Assembly: GCF_003925875.1 (NCBI RefSeq)
Contig: NZ_AP019309.1
Location: 682,001-746,000 of the forward strand
Direction of reading: 5' to 3'
Length of the DNA stretch: 64,000 bases
Origin: Intestinibaculum porci
GTDB taxonomy: Bacteria > Bacillota_I > Bacilli_A > Erysipelotrichales > Coprobacillaceae
Positions 7,557 to 17,765 of this stretch are shown here, in pieces (positions within the stretch are counted from its first letter, which is position 1; each line of letters begins with the position of its first letter). The position numbers and the translations under genes were made by a program. The notes under the pieces were generated by a model, which was not told the origin of the DNA, searched no databases, and saw only the letters and a list, made by a program, of their open reading frames with translations.

Positions 7557-8957
7557 ATGGATTATACACAATTAGCTATTAACACTCAATCTAAAAATAC
7601 AATCATTGATGATGGATATCTGAAGATTCCTAACACATTAACTGGGTTTATTAATACTGACACTGAAATTGAAGATGATCCTAAGAAAGCCGATCACAAG
7701 ATCATTGTCTATAAGGGCATTCAGACTGTTTCGGATGAGGATAGAATCTGTGAGTGCTGTGGTGCTCACATGTACAAGAACATGATCTGCGCTCCTACAA
7801 GAATCAAGCACTTCAGCTACGGCCCAACAAGCACGGTTGTGGAAGTCAGCCTTAATCAGATGCAGTGTACAAATCCTGAATGTAATGCTACAAAGATGCA
7901 GGGTGTTCCATTCAAGTCAAAGCACCATCGCATTACTAAGGCTCTTGAAGAATTCATTGAAAAGCTCCTCGGCAGAGCCTCATTCACTCTTAAGAGCATC
8001 TCAGAGCTTACAGGAGTTGGTAAGAATATTGTTAAGGCCATTGACCTTAGAAGACTAAAGAGACTCTATACCGTTGATGGAAAAACTCTTAGAAAGCCGC
8101 AAAAGTTCTGCAAATACCTTGGAATTGATGAATTCAAGCTTCATAACGGCTACAAGTATGCCACTCACATCATTGATATGGAAACAGGAAATGTTCTCTG
8201 GATCGCCAGAGGAAAGTCTAAGCAGGTTGTCTATGACTTCATTGACTATGTCGGTGAGGAATGGATGGATCATGTTGAGGCCATCGGCTGTGACATGAAC
8301 AGCGACTTTGAGGAAGCGTTTGAGGAAAGATGTACTCATATACAGCCTGTTTTTGACTACTTTCATATTGTAAAGAACATGAATGAAAAGCTGATCAATG
8401 AAATCAGAAAGGATGAGCAGGCACGTCTTATCGCTGAAGGAAATATGGAAGCTGCTAAGCATCTTAAGAAGTCTAAGCACGTTTTATGCTCAAAGAAGGC
8501 AACGCGTGACAGGAAGGATGAGGCTGCTCAGAAAGGCATTGTGAAGCAGAAAAAGTCAGATCTGTTTAACCTTCCAGAAATCAAGGCTATCGGTGGGTGG
8601 AACGATAAGTTTGATCTTCTTATTAAAGAAAATGAGCTGCTGTTCAAAGCTGATCTTATCAAAGAAAAGATAACAGCAGCCTATCAGGAAGATCATGAAT
8701 GGAAAATGGCTAAACAGATTATTGAGATCATTGATCTATGCAATGAGACAAAGAATGAACATTTCATTTGGTTTGCTAATCTTCTTTCCAATCATTTTGA
8801 AGGTATCATAGCTCATGCAACAATCAAAATCACAAGTTCTAAAATTGAAGGAATTAACAACCGCATTAAGACAATACGTCGAATGGGTTATGGCTATCCT
8901 GATGATGAATATTTCTTCTTGAAAATCATTGATATGAGTCGAAGAAATCCGCTATAG
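7557..8957 (+). CDS. ISL3-family transposase (DDE)
   Basis: The 466-residue protein has an N-terminal zinc-ribbon (CECCGAHM near residue 62 and CTNPEC near 102) and a helix-turn-helix region (about 140-170). The DDE_Tnp_ISL3 catalytic domain follows, with GIDEFK near 190, CDMNSDFEEAF near 246, VFDYFHIVKN near 265 and the terminal SSKIEGINNRIKTIRRMGYG. It should carry out cut-and-paste transposition of this element. The start follows a CAAGGAGAC site six bases upstream. The gene fills the element and appears undamaged. Confidence 0.93.
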   Translation: MDYTQLAINTQSKNTIIDDGYLKIPNTLTGFINTDTEIEDDPKKADHKIIVYKGIQTVSDEDRICECCGAHMYKNMICAPTRIKHFSYGPTSTVVEVSLNQMQCTNPECNATKMQGVPFKSKHHRITKALEEFIEKLLGRASFTLKSISELTGVGKNIVKAIDLRRLKRLYTVDGKTLRKPQKFCKYLGIDEFKLHNGYKYATHIIDMETGNVLWIARGKSKQVVYDFIDYVGEEWMDHVEAIGCDMNSDFEEAFEERCTHIQPVFDYFHIVKNMNEKLINEIRKDEQARLIAEGNMEAAKHLKKSKHVLCSKKATRDRKDEAAQKGIVKQKKSDLFNLPEIKAIGGWNDKFDLLIKENELLFKADLIKEKITAAYQEDHEWKMAKQIIEIIDLCNETKNEHFIWFANLLSNHFEGIIAHATIKITSSKIEGINNRIKTIRRMGYGYPDDEYFFLKIIDMSRRNPL

Positions 8958-8967
8958 GGAAATTAGC

Positions 8968-8993
8968 TATTCCATAGGAAAAGTGATTGAGCC
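8968..8993 (-). repeat. Right inverted repeat of the ISL3 element
   Basis: Reverse complement of the left repeat core, reading GGCTCAATCA then CTTTTCCTATGGAATA on the minus strand. It is directly followed by the second copy of CAAATATT. Confidence 0.85.
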
Positions 8994-9001
8994 CAAATAT
9001 T

Positions 9002-10176
9002 ACCACGCTCGTGTGATCATTTTAATTGATGAGTATGATGTACCACTCAAAGCTGCATATGAAGCTAGCAGAGATCATCATAATACATATTATCAGAATA
9101 TGACATCTTTTCTAAGAAGCGTTCTGCTTAGTGCCCTAAAGGATAATGAATATTTAGAACGGGCCGTCTTCACAGGCTGCTTAAGGATTGCCAAGGAAAG
9201 TATTTTTACTGGTATGAATAACTTTCATGTATACTCCTTAATGGATCCCGTTTCAGCAGTAGATTTTGGTTTTACCCAAGAAGAAATGGATGAGACCTTA
9301 CGATATTATCATTTAGAAAAGGATTCTCCATTAATTAAAGAATGGTATGATGGCTACAGCTTTGGTGGGGTGGATATTTATAATCCATGGAGTACCTTTC
9401 AATATCTTTTTAACGTTCTTTATGGTGGTGTTCATCAGCCATAAGCATTTTGGGTTAATACCTCTGATAATAGTATTATACGATACTATTTATCTCATGC
9501 CGATGCGCAAATGAAAGATGATTTTGAACAATTGATGCAAGGAAATTCTATTAAAAAGAGAATTAAGGAAAATTTGACGTGTCAAGATATGGATGATAGA
9601 GAATCTATTTATTCATTTCTGCTTTATACGGGCTATCTTAAAGCTGTGCAAGTTTCGGAAAATCAAACCTTTTTACTAACGATCCCAAATAAAGAAGTGA
9701 AGCAGGTTTATGAAGATTGTTTCTATGATTGCTTTAAACCACTTTATAAAAAGACCGGCGAGGAGTTCTTTCAGGCATTATTAGAAGAAAATGTCATGAA
9801 GGCAATAGAACTGCTTAATAATATTTTAATAGAATCAATGAGTTATTATGATGCTAAAGAAAGCTTTTATCATGGCTTTTTAGCTGGCTTACTTCACAAT
9901 GATCGTTATGAATTACAGCCAAATCATGAAGCTGGGAGAGGACGCTTCGATTTAGCCTTGATTCCTCGTCTTCCTTTTGGAACAGGAATCATTATTGAAT
10001 GTAAGTACTCAAGAAAAGAAAGTGATCGTTTTACTATGTGTGATTCAGCATGTGCACAAATTGTAAGCAAAGAATATGTAAAGGCTTTTACAAAGGGGTA
10101 TAATATGCTTGCCTATGGAATTGCATTTGCAAAGAAAAAGGCTTACATTAAGGAAGTGCATCATGATTTAGAATGA
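9002..10176 (+). pseudogene. AAA-ATPase-like / PD-(D/E)XK protein, 3' fragment with nonsense codon
   Basis: This continues the 7035-7428 frame: LIDEYDVPLKAAY (Walker B and sensor region), EWYDGYSFGGVDIYNPWS, then a TAA at 9442-9444 in the position where the family reads a normal residue before xFWVNTSDNSIIR. The frame then stays open to 10176. The C-terminal nuclease-like part shows ESFYHGFLAGLL, GRGRFDLALIP and IIECKYS, the PD-(D/E)XK core. With the missing 5' end, the ISL3 insertion and the nonsense codon, the gene is dead three times over, although the distal half could be translated alone from ATG 9511. Confidence 0.88.
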
Positions 10177-10219
10177 TATAGAATGTAAAGCAATGATAAC
10201 AAATTTTGTTCATTATGAT

Positions 10220-10238
10220 AATGTAAGCATGTTACATT
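10220..10238 (+). promoter_or_regulatory. Inverted repeat upstream of adhE
   Basis: Seven-base arms AATGTAA and TTACATT flank GCATG. A second repeat, AACAAATTTTGTT, sits at 10198-10210. Both are about 75-115 bases upstream of the -35 and may bind a redox or metabolic regulator. The regulator is unknown. Confidence 0.35.
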
Positions 10239-10254
10239 TAGAATAATGACAAAG

Positions 10255-10268
10255 TGTAAACGCTAACG
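10255..10268 (+). promoter_or_regulatory. cre-like site upstream of adhE
   Basis: TGTAAACGCTAACG matches the cre consensus TGWAANCGNTWNCA at all but the last base and lies 44 bases upstream of the -35, a location that would suit activation by CcpA. Confidence 0.5.
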
Positions 10269-10311
10269 CGATAGTAATTTACTAATACGTTTAATATTTC
10301 ACATATAACTA

Positions 10312-10340
10312 TTGCAATGTATGAAACGTTCATGTATGAT
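10312..10340 (+). promoter_or_regulatory. adhE promoter with an operator-like repeat in the spacer
   Basis: TTGCAA (10312-10317), 17 bases, TATGAT (10335-10340). The spacer contains the inverted repeat ATGAA-ACG-TTCAT (10321-10333), well placed for a repressor. Confidence 0.65.
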
Positions 10341-10392
10341 TACATCAGCGAGTGAAAAGAATTTAACCGTGAATTATTTGGAGGAATAAAAA

Positions 10393-13134
10393 ATGGCTGA
10401 AAAAAAAGAAAACGTAGAAGTCAAAGAATGGCAAACCGAAGAACAAATTGATGCTTGCATTGATACAATGGTTAAAAAAGCATTAGTGGCTTTGGACAAG
10501 TTTGAACAGATGGATCAGGAACAGATCGACTACATCGTTGCAAAGATGTCAGTAGCTGGCCTTGATCACCATGGTAAATTAGCAGAATTAGCTGTTAATG
10601 AAACGGGCCGTGGGGTCTTTGAAGACAAAGCTGTTAAAAACTTATTCGCCTGCGAATATGTAACTAACAACATGAGACATACCAAAACTGTTGGTATCAT
10701 CCGTGAAGATGAATTAACTGGAATTACTGAAATCGCTGAACCAGTTGGTGTTATCTGCGGGATCGTTCCTGTCACTAACCCAACTTCAACAGCAATCTTC
10801 AAGTCTTTAATCTCTATGAAGACAAGAAACCCAATTATCTTCTCATTCCATCCAGGTGCACATGATTCATCTGTCGCAGCTGCGAAGGTTATGTATGATG
10901 CAGCAGTAGCGGCTGGGGCACCTAAAGACTGTATCCAGTGGTTACCAATGAAACCAGCTAACGTTGCGGCTGGCTCATTATTAATGCATGCCACAAACGC
11001 ATTAATGAATCATCCAGGTGTTGCTACAATCTTAGCAACTGGTGGTAATGCGATGGTTAAGGCTGCATACTCATGTGGTAAACCTGCATTAGGTGTAGGG
11101 GCTGGTAACGTTCCTGCATATGTAGAAAAATCTTGTAAATTAAAAATGGCTGCCAATGATGTTTATTTATCAAAGACATTCGATAACGGGATGATCTGTG
11201 CATCTGAACAGAACGTTATCGTTGATAAAGAAATCTATGATGAATTCAAAGCAGAATTAGGCAGATATCATGTATACTATGCAAACGCTGAAGAAAAGAA
11301 GAAACTTGAAAAATTCATGTTCGGTTATGAAGCTTACAGCGATGGCGTAGAAAATGCGAAATTAAATGGTGTTGTAGCTGGTAAAAATGCGACTTGGATC
11401 GCTCAGCAGTCTGGTTTCGAAGTCCCAGCAGACACGCAGATGATTGTTGTAGAATGTAATGAAATTGGTCCTAACGAACCAATGACAAGAGAAAAATTAT
11501 CTCCAGTTTTAGCCATGGAACGTGCTGAAAGTACTGAAGATGGTATTAGCAAAGCGGAAGCTTCTGTAGAATTCAATGGTTTAGGCCATTCCGCTGCGAT
11601 CCATACAACAAACCATGATATTACTGTAGAATTTGGTAAACGTGTAAAAGCGATCCGTATTATTGAAAATGCCCCATCTACATTTGGTGGTATCGGTTCA
11701 GTATACAATGCCTTCTTACCTTCATTAACACTTGGCTGTGGTTCTTATGGTCACAACTCAGTTTCAAATAACGTAAGTACGGCTAACTTATTAAATATTA
11801 AGAGAATTGGGAGACGTAATAACAATATGCAGTGGGTTAAACTTCCTCCAAAGATCTACTTTGAACGTAATTCAATTAGATACTTAAGAGATATGAGAGT
11901 AATGAACAAAGCCATGATTATCACTGACCGTTCAATGTATAACCTTGGCTATGTAGGCAAGATCGAAGACGTTATTCGTCGTAGAAGAAATAAAGTTGAC
12001 TTAGAATTATTCTTAGATGTACAGTCTGACCCAACTCTTGAAGTTGTTCAGGCCGGTGTTGAATTAATGAGAAGCTTCGCTCCTGATACAATCATCGCTT
12101 TAGGTGGTGGTAGCTCAATGGATGCAGCTAAAGTTATGTGGTTAATGTATGAACACCCAGAAGTTAACTTCGATGATATCAAACAGAAATTCATGGATAT
12201 CCGTAAGAGAGCTATTAAGTTCCCTGAACTTGGTAAGAAAGCTAAGTTAGTAGCGATCCCAACAACTTCAGGTACTGGTGCTGAAGTGACACCATTCGCA
12301 ATCATTACAGATACAAGAAACAACGTTAAGTATGCCTTAACTGACTACTCATTAACACCAACAATCGCAATCAACGATCCAGAATTTACAATGTCTGTAC
12401 CAGCAACAATCGCTGCTGACACTGGTATCGATGTCTTAACACATGCGATGGAAGCTTATGTTTCAATCTTAGCTTCAGACTATACTGATGGCTGGGCTAA
12501 ACAGGCTGTTAAGTTAGTATTCGAAAACTTAGAAAAATCAGTCTTAACTGGTGATCCAGAAGCCAGAATTAAGATGCACAATGCGGCTACCATCGCTGGT
12601 ATGGCATTCGCTAATGCCTTCTTAGGTATGAACCACTCTATGGCTCATAAGATCGGTGGCGAATGGCATGTACCTCATGGACGTGCTAACGGTATCTTAT
12701 TACCATTCGTAATCAGATATAATGGTACAGTTCCAACTAAGTTAAATGTATGGCCAAAGATCGAAAATTACAAAGCTGACCATAAATATCGTGAATTAGC
12801 AGAATTAATCGGCTTAAAACCTCAGAGTGATGCAGAAGGTGTAGAAATGTTCGCTGAAGCTGTAGAACAGTTATGGGTTAAAGTCGGTGGTGCGACTAAC
12901 ATTAAATCACAGGGTATCGACCGTGATGCTTGGATGGAATCAGTCCACAGAATGGCTATGAACGCTTATGAAGATCAGTGTACACCTGCTAACCCAAGAA
13001 TGCCTATCGTTAAAGATATGGAAGAAATCTTAACTAAGATTTACGATTACGAAACACCTTACAAGGATTTATATCCTGAATTCGCTAAGGAAAGAGATGC
13101 AAGAAACGCAGCTCGTCAGGCAAAAAAGAAATAA
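10393..13134 (+). CDS. adhE: Bifunctional acetaldehyde-CoA/alcohol dehydrogenase
   Basis: The 913-residue protein reduces acetyl-CoA to acetaldehyde and then to ethanol, regenerating two NAD+ in fermentation. The N-terminal aldehyde dehydrogenase half (about 1-450) carries the catalytic cysteine C269 in [10 protein letters not shown]. The C-terminal iron-dependent alcohol dehydrogenase half (about 480-890) shows [20 protein letters not shown] and [19 protein letters not shown] with the metal-binding histidines. The length is normal for AdhE, which assembles into spirosome filaments. A GGAGGAATAA site precedes the start. It is monocistronic, with a long regulator-rich upstream region and its own terminator. 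Codon use is that of a highly expressed gene. Confidence 0.98.
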   Translation: MAEKKENVEVKEWQTEEQIDACIDTMVKKALVALDKFEQMDQEQIDYIVAKMSVAGLDHHGKLAELAVNETGRGVFEDKAVKNLFACEYVTNNMRHTKTVGIIREDELTGITEIAEPVGVICGIVPVTNPTSTAIFKSLISMKTRNPIIFSFHPGAHDSSVAAAKVMYDAAVAAGAPKDCIQWLPMKPANVAAGSLLMHATNALMNHPGVATILATGGNAMVKAAYSCGKPALGVGAGNVPAYVEKSCKLKMAANDVYLSKTFDNGMICASEQNVIVDKEIYDEFKAELGRYHVYYANAEEKKKLEKFMFGYEAYSDGVENAKLNGVVAGKNATWIAQQSGFEVPADTQMIVVECNEIGPNEPMTREKLSPVLAMERAESTEDGISKAEASVEFNGLGHSAAIHTTNHDITVEFGKRVKAIRIIENAPSTFGGIGSVYNAFLPSLTLGCGSYGHNSVSNNVSTANLLNIKRIGRRNNNMQWVKLPPKIYFERNSIRYLRDMRVMNKAMIITDRSMYNLGYVGKIEDVIRRRRNKVDLELFLDVQSDPTLEVVQAGVELMRSFAPDTIIALGGGSSMDAAKVMWLMYEHPEVNFDDIKQKFMDIRKRAIKFPELGKKAKLVAIPTTSGTGAEVTPFAIITDTRNNVKYALTDYSLTPTIAINDPEFTMSVPATIAADTGIDVLTHAMEAYVSILASDYTDGWAKQAVKLVFENLEKSVLTGDPEARIKMHNAATIAGMAFANAFLGMNHSMAHKIGGEWHVPHGRANGILLPFVIRYNGTVPTKLNVWPKIENYKADHKYRELAELIGLKPQSDAEGVEMFAEAVEQLWVKVGGATNIKSQGIDRDAWMESVHRMAMNAYEDQCTPANPRMPIVKDMEEILTKIYDYETPYKDLYPEFAKERDARNAARQAKKK

Positions 13135-13143
13135 AATTGTAAA

Positions 13144-13171
13144 GGATCGATGCTGAAGCATCGATCTTTTT
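13144..13171 (+). terminator. Intrinsic terminator after adhE
   Basis: Perfect 9-bp stem GATCGATGC/GCATCGATC with TGAA loop, followed by TTTTTT. Confidence 0.9.
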
Positions 13172-13221
13172 TGCGCTTCGCAAAAAATGATTATTTATCC
13201 ATCCTTTTTCTGATATGGATA

Positions 13222-13230
13222 TGATATAAT
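13222..13230 (+). promoter_or_regulatory. Extended -10 promoter for the gene at 13274
   Basis: TGATATAAT: a perfect -10 preceded by TGn. No good -35 is visible 17 bases upstream. Confidence 0.55.
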
Positions 13231-13273
13231 TGAAGTCATAGATATATTATTTTTTGTTTTTGGGGAGAGACTT

Positions 13274-16246
13274 ATGACGAATAAAAATAAATTTTCTGGG
13301 TGTTATGTGATCAATGATACATTTGATGTCGTCAATTTTAATGATGTCGCTAAAGAGACTTATCCTTCGCTTATAAAAGGGAAGAAATGTTACAAATGTT
13401 TAATGGATAGTGAGGCACCATGTGATGTCTGTCCGATTGTCAATGAGGTGAAAGGTCCCAAAGTCTACTTTGATCCGATTCGCCATATTTATGAGACGGT
13501 GGATGCCATCAATCTGCCACTATCTGATGGCAGCATTGGTCATGCTTTGATCTTTAGTACTACCGGGGAGCGTGAAGCCGTTTCACGGCAGCTGCCAACA
13601 ACAGAAAAAGAACTGCGGGCTTTGTTAAATCAGCATAAATATGACAAACTGACAGAGCATTTATCACGTGAAGGTTTCATTGAAGAAGCGGATGCTTTAT
13701 TTCACCGGCAGACGCCATCGGATTATGCGGTGGCAGTCTTTGATATTTACAATTTTAAAGCCATCAATGATATCTTTGGCATCGATGGCGGTGATCAGCT
13801 TTTACGCTTTGTCCTGGAAAAAATCGATGACAGCTTCTTAGCACCAGAGATCAGTGCACGTCTGGAATCCGACTGGTTTGTTTTTCTCATCAGACGCGAT
13901 CACTTCAGATGGGAAGACTTAGATGATCTTCTAAAAATAAAATATGTGTATCACGGTCGCACGATCCACCTGCAGTTACGCTGTGGAATTTACTTTGTCG
14001 AAGCGCCTTCGACAAGTGCATCGCAGATGGTGGAATGGGCGATTACCGCTAAGCAGAATGTTGATCGCGATAGCCGGCATCAGTATACATTTTATGAGCC
14101 TCAGATGAGCTTTGATCAAATCAGCGAAGCGCAGATGCTGATCGATTTTAAAAAAAGCATCAAAGAGCATCATTTTAAAGTATACTATCAGCCCATTATT
14201 TCATTGCATACTGGAAAGATCCATGCGGCAGAAGCACTGGTCCGCTGGCAGCATCCGGAAATGGGATTCATTTCTCCTGAAGCGTTCATTAATCTTTTTG
14301 AAAAAAATGGTCTGATTACGGAACTAGATCATTATGTTTTAGAACAGGTTTATGCGTTTCAGAAAAAGCGGCTGGATGTCCATCAGTTAGTCGTTCCTGT
14401 TTCAGTGAATTTATCATGGCAGGATTTCTATTATGATCATCTGATGGATCAGATCATGACGCTGACAAAAAATAACGATTTGCCTGAAGGGCTCATTAAT
14501 TTTGAAGTCGTAGAAACATCTATGGCTGCCCTTGAACAAAATGCGAATTATTTACTGGAACAGATCAAAGAAACCGGGGCGAGACTGCTCCTGGATGATT
14601 TTGGGACGGGTTATTCTTCTTTTAGTATTCTTGGCAATTATCCTTTTGATGTGATCAAGATCGATCGCAGTTTTATCATTCAGATCGAGACGGATCAGAA
14701 AATGCGTTCGATTGTTGCATCGATCATTCAAATGGCCCATAGTGTCAATATGAAGACGGTGGCCGAAGGGGTTGAAACAGAGCAACAGCTTCATTTCCTT
14801 CAGCAGGAAGGCTGTGATTATATCCAGGGTTATTATTTTTCTAAGCCTTTATCAGAAAAGGACTATTTTGATTTCTTAGATGCTGATCTGTCATGGCCTT
14901 TAACATGGGAAAGCAGAGCGTTTAATAGTGATCAGGAATTAGCCTGTATGCAGGATCTGCTAGATCATTCGGATTTATTTGTTTTGGTTACTGATCCTGA
15001 AGATTATACGATGGTTTACGCCAATACGGCGACACGCCAGCTATCACTCCACCCTAAAAGTCCTTACAAAGGGAGAAAGTGCTATGACTATATGTTTGGC
15101 TTTCAGGCACCCTGCAGCCGCTGTCCAATGCATAAAATGAGCCATGAGAAGGTCAAAGAGATGGAAGTGGATGACGGGAAATGTATTTTTCAGATGACTT
15201 ACCGTTATACTACTTGGGCAGGGCGGCGTGTGTTTATCGAAAACGGCCGTGATGTCACCGATACAAAAAATGCGGAGCGTCGCTATACCAATCGTGTCAA
15301 AGACATTTTAGCGAACATTCCTGATGGGCAGGGCGTTTTCCATGTTGATTTGACGACTGATACATGGATGAGTTCTGATGGCCATGCCCAGAATGCCAGA
15401 GATATGCAGAATATGGCCAATGTCGATGCACTGATTCATCAGATTGCCTCCTTTGTGCCAGAGCCGGCGGGTCAGGAAAAATTCTTTGCAACTTTCTGCC
15501 GCCAGGCCCTTTTGGAGGCTTATGCCTCTCAGCGTTATCAGGTGCTTTTAGAAACAAATTCTTATTATGATGATGGTAAAGTCAGATGGTCACGCATTAT
15601 TGCCAATCTGATTGAAAATCCATGTAATGAGCATATTGAATGTATTATTTATGGCATCGATATTTCAGATGAAAAAATACGCCTTGAAGAGCTGCGGTTA
15701 AAAGAAAAGCAGACTAGGCTTGAAGAAGAGGTTAATGAAGTCAAAGAACTTTATAACCAGGCGGATCATGATCGCCGTGTGGACTTTCTGACCGGTCTTT
15801 ATAATCGCTTAGATCTTTTTGAAACAATGAAGAAGTCGCTATCGGGGGCTTTTCCGACCATTACAGCCATGTATATGCTTGATATCGATAACTTCAAGCA
15901 GATCAATGATACCTATGGCCATAGCGTTGGCGATCTGTGCTTAAAACAGCTTGGTTCCTTTCTCATTACGTTTGGTGAAACCCATCATATGAGTTTTTAT
16001 CGCTACGGCGGTGAGGAATTTTTAGGAGTGGGGCTGAGTGAGAGTGATCCTCAGGAGCTCTCTCACGAGCTGTTAGAAGAGATCCGTATGATCGCCATTC
16101 CACTGTCTTCTCATAAGTGCATTTATATGACGGTTTCTATTGGCTATACCACCAATAATAGCCGTTATGAGAAAATGATTGATCTGGCTGATCAGGCCAT
16201 GTATCTGGCCAAAAAGCAGGGGAAGAACCGCGTTGTTGGACACTAA
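13274..16246 (+). CDS. Multidomain c-di-GMP enzyme (PAS-GGDEF*-EAL-PAS-PAS-GGDEF)
   Basis: The 990-residue protein reads as follows. A PAS-like sensor carries KCYKC and CDVCP near residues 38-55, followed by a GGDEF-like domain that lacks the signature (SDWFVF, about 145-280). The EAL phosphodiesterase domain (about 290-540) has E320 in EALVRW, D441-D442 in DDFGTGYSS, the KIDRSF lysine and AEGVET. A second cysteine PAS follows (KCYDY, CSRCP near 603-620), then a third PAS-like part (about 665-790). The C-terminal GGDEF domain reads RYGGEEF at 912-916. Both catalytic motifs appear intact, so it may make and break c-di-GMP under separate sensory control. No membrane helix is seen. The CxxC pairs in the PAS parts suggest redox or metal sensing, which is inference. 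Confidence 0.92.
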   Translation: MTNKNKFSGCYVINDTFDVVNFNDVAKETYPSLIKGKKCYKCLMDSEAPCDVCPIVNEVKGPKVYFDPIRHIYETVDAINLPLSDGSIGHALIFSTTGEREAVSRQLPTTEKELRALLNQHKYDKLTEHLSREGFIEEADALFHRQTPSDYAVAVFDIYNFKAINDIFGIDGGDQLLRFVLEKIDDSFLAPEISARLESDWFVFLIRRDHFRWEDLDDLLKIKYVYHGRTIHLQLRCGIYFVEAPSTSASQMVEWAITAKQNVDRDSRHQYTFYEPQMSFDQISEAQMLIDFKKSIKEHHFKVYYQPIISLHTGKIHAAEALVRWQHPEMGFISPEAFINLFEKNGLITELDHYVLEQVYAFQKKRLDVHQLVVPVSVNLSWQDFYYDHLMDQIMTLTKNNDLPEGLINFEVVETSMAALEQNANYLLEQIKETGARLLLDDFGTGYSSFSILGNYPFDVIKIDRSFIIQIETDQKMRSIVASIIQMAHSVNMKTVAEGVETEQQLHFLQQEGCDYIQGYYFSKPLSEKDYFDFLDADLSWPLTWESRAFNSDQELACMQDLLDHSDLFVLVTDPEDYTMVYANTATRQLSLHPKSPYKGRKCYDYMFGFQAPCSRCPMHKMSHEKVKEMEVDDGKCIFQMTYRYTTWAGRRVFIENGRDVTDTKNAERRYTNRVKDILANIPDGQGVFHVDLTTDTWMSSDGHAQNARDMQNMANVDALIHQIASFVPEPAGQEKFFATFCRQALLEAYASQRYQVLLETNSYYDDGKVRWSRIIANLIENPCNEHIECIIYGIDISDEKIRLEELRLKEKQTRLEEEVNEVKELYNQADHDRRVDFLTGLYNRLDLFETMKKSLSGAFPTITAMYMLDIDNFKQINDTYGHSVGDLCLKQLGSFLITFGETHHMSFYRYGGEEFLGVGLSESDPQELSHELLEEIRMIAIPLSSHKCIYMTVSIGYTTNNSRYEKMIDLADQAMYLAKKQGKNRVVGH

Positions 16247-16257
16247 TAAACAAGGTC

Positions 16258-16286
16258 ATGACAAGTCTTTCATAAAGTTATATACT
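16258..16286 (+). promoter_or_regulatory. Promoter of the 16309 gene
   Basis: ATGACA (16258-16263), 17 bases, TATACT (16281-16286). Confidence 0.6.
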
Positions 16287-16308
16287 TGCTATAGGAGCAG
16301 ATGATTTT

Positions 16309-16500
16309 ATGAAGATTTTTAAGAGTGTTGATGTGATCATTGCGATCTTATATGTAATAGCCGTAGCGTTAATGATTTATCGTTTCGTAAAATATAAAGC
16401 CTCACTATTTTTAATGGTGATGATGGTTATTTTACTTATTGCCTCAATAGCGCGAGTGATTTATAAGGTTTGGAAATATCGTCAAAGTATGGGAGAGTAA
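16309..16500 (+). CDS. Small two-helix membrane protein
   Basis: A 63-residue protein with two hydrophobic helices (about residues 8-26 and 30-49), a short RFVKYK loop and a basic tail. No family is recognised. It has its own promoter, an AGGAG site 12 bases before the ATG and a terminator overlapping the stop codon, so it is a stand-alone unit. These signals make it likely to be real despite its size. Its function is unknown. Confidence 0.65.
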   Translation: MKIFKSVDVIIAILYVIAVALMIYRFVKYKASLFLMVMMVILLIASIARVIYKVWKYRQSMGE

Positions 16501-16517
16501 CGCTGCTCTCCCTTTTT
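16491..16517 (+). terminator. Intrinsic terminator after the small membrane protein
   Basis: Stem GGGAGAG (16491-16497) with CTCTCCC (16506-16512), then TTTTT. Confidence 0.85.
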
Positions 16518-16622
16518 ATTTTCCCATAATACGAAAGCCATTTCATAGAAAATCCCATAACCCTTTGAATTTTCTCTTGTGATGATCTTCTACAATGAAA
16601 CTGTCAAAAGGAGGAATTCAAA

Positions 16623-17760
16623 ATGGTTTTGAAAAATGCTTTGTTAAGCATTAAAAAGAGCATCGGGAAGTCATTACTTCTCTTGGTGATTATGGCTTTA
16701 ATTGCGAACCTGGTATTAGCCGGCTTAGCGATTAAAAAGGCAACGGAAAAATCAATGGCGCAGGTGCGTAGCTCAATGGGAGCCACGGTGACATTATCTT
16801 ATAACATGCAGAAATTAATGCAAAATCGCAAGAAAGGGGCTTCCATGGCTTCTGTTATGAAGGCGATGAAGATGTCTACCGCGGATCAGTTAAAGCATCT
16901 GAAATATGTCCAAAGCTATAACTATAGCACTTCTGTAGGGGTGAATTCATCTTCCATTGATCCTGTAAAAGTATCAAATTCATCATCATCTAATACCCAG
17001 CAAGGAACATCGCCAGGGAAAGCAAGGTCATCTGGTAGTGCCCAAAATAAAATGACTGAAACATCATTTAGTGTTTCTGGGAATACGACGATGAAAAAAA
17101 TCTCTTCGTTCACTAATGGCAGTTACAAACTCATCAGTGGTCGTTTGTTAAATAGCAATGATGATGGCAAGAATTATGCAGTCATCTCGTCGGCATTAGC
17201 GAGTGATAACGACTTAAAGGTTGGTTCGTCATTTAAAGTGTATTCGACAACTTCTTCTGGAAAGAAGACATATGTCACTTTAAAAGTTATCGGTATTTAT
17301 AAAATTCAATCTTCAAGTGCATCAATGGATAATATGTCTGATCGCCAGAATCCTTATAACACGATTTATACACCATTAAAAACAGCGCAGACATTAAATC
17401 ATTCAACCACAACGATTACGAGTGCAACGTATTATCTTGATGATCCCGCCCATACTTCTGCCTTCGCTAAATTAGCGAAGAAAACTTCGATTAACTGGAA
17501 TACCTATGCGCTGCAGACCAGTGATGAAGCTTATGAAGCGAGTGTCTCTTCTTTAAAGAACATGGAGAAATTCGCCAATATCTTCTTAGTTGTCGTCATC
17601 GCGGCGGGGGCGATTATTCTGGCTTTCATTCTTATTTTAACTTTACGTTCTCGTTTCTATGAATTTGGTGTGTTCTTATCTTTAGGGGAATCAAAAGCCG
17701 CTATTATTGCCCAGCAGTTAGTGGAAGTCGGCCTGATTGCGGTGCTTGCCTTTATGTTAT
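16623..17760 (+). pseudogene. MacB/FtsX-type ABC permease, 5' part (split by IS200/IS605 element)
   Basis: The first 379 codons of an ABC permease. Transmembrane helix 1 lies at about 15-40, then a large extracytoplasmic Ser/Thr/Lys-rich domain (about 45-320) and TM2 (about 325-350, VVVIAAGAIILAFILILTL). TM3 begins in VEVGLIAVLAFML. The frame stops at once inside the inserted element. Joining 17760 to 20306 restores the reading frame and yields a 484-residue permease ending SPRQILMKKEG, as is usual for the family. Together with the ATPase at 20625 it would form a macrolide/lipoprotein-type exporter. A GGAGGA site precedes the start. Confidence 0.88.
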
Positions 17761-17765
17761 AAATC

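Larger units (their letters stand above)
7429..8993 (+). mobile_element. ISL3-family insertion sequence
   Basis: The 1,565-bp element is bounded by imperfect 26-bp inverted repeats (7429-7454 and 8968-8993) and flanked by a perfect 8-bp duplication CAAATATT (7421-7428 and 8994-9001), the size usual for ISL3. Removing the element and one copy of the duplication rejoins the host frame exactly, giving TECLYKYYHARVIILIDEYD across the junction. The transposase gene is intact, so the element may be active. Confidence 0.95.

Noticed and set aside
10198-10210. Calling the AACAAATTTTGTT repeat a Rex operator
   Set aside because: It lacks the longer gapped arms of Rex sites known to me, so I leave the regulator open.
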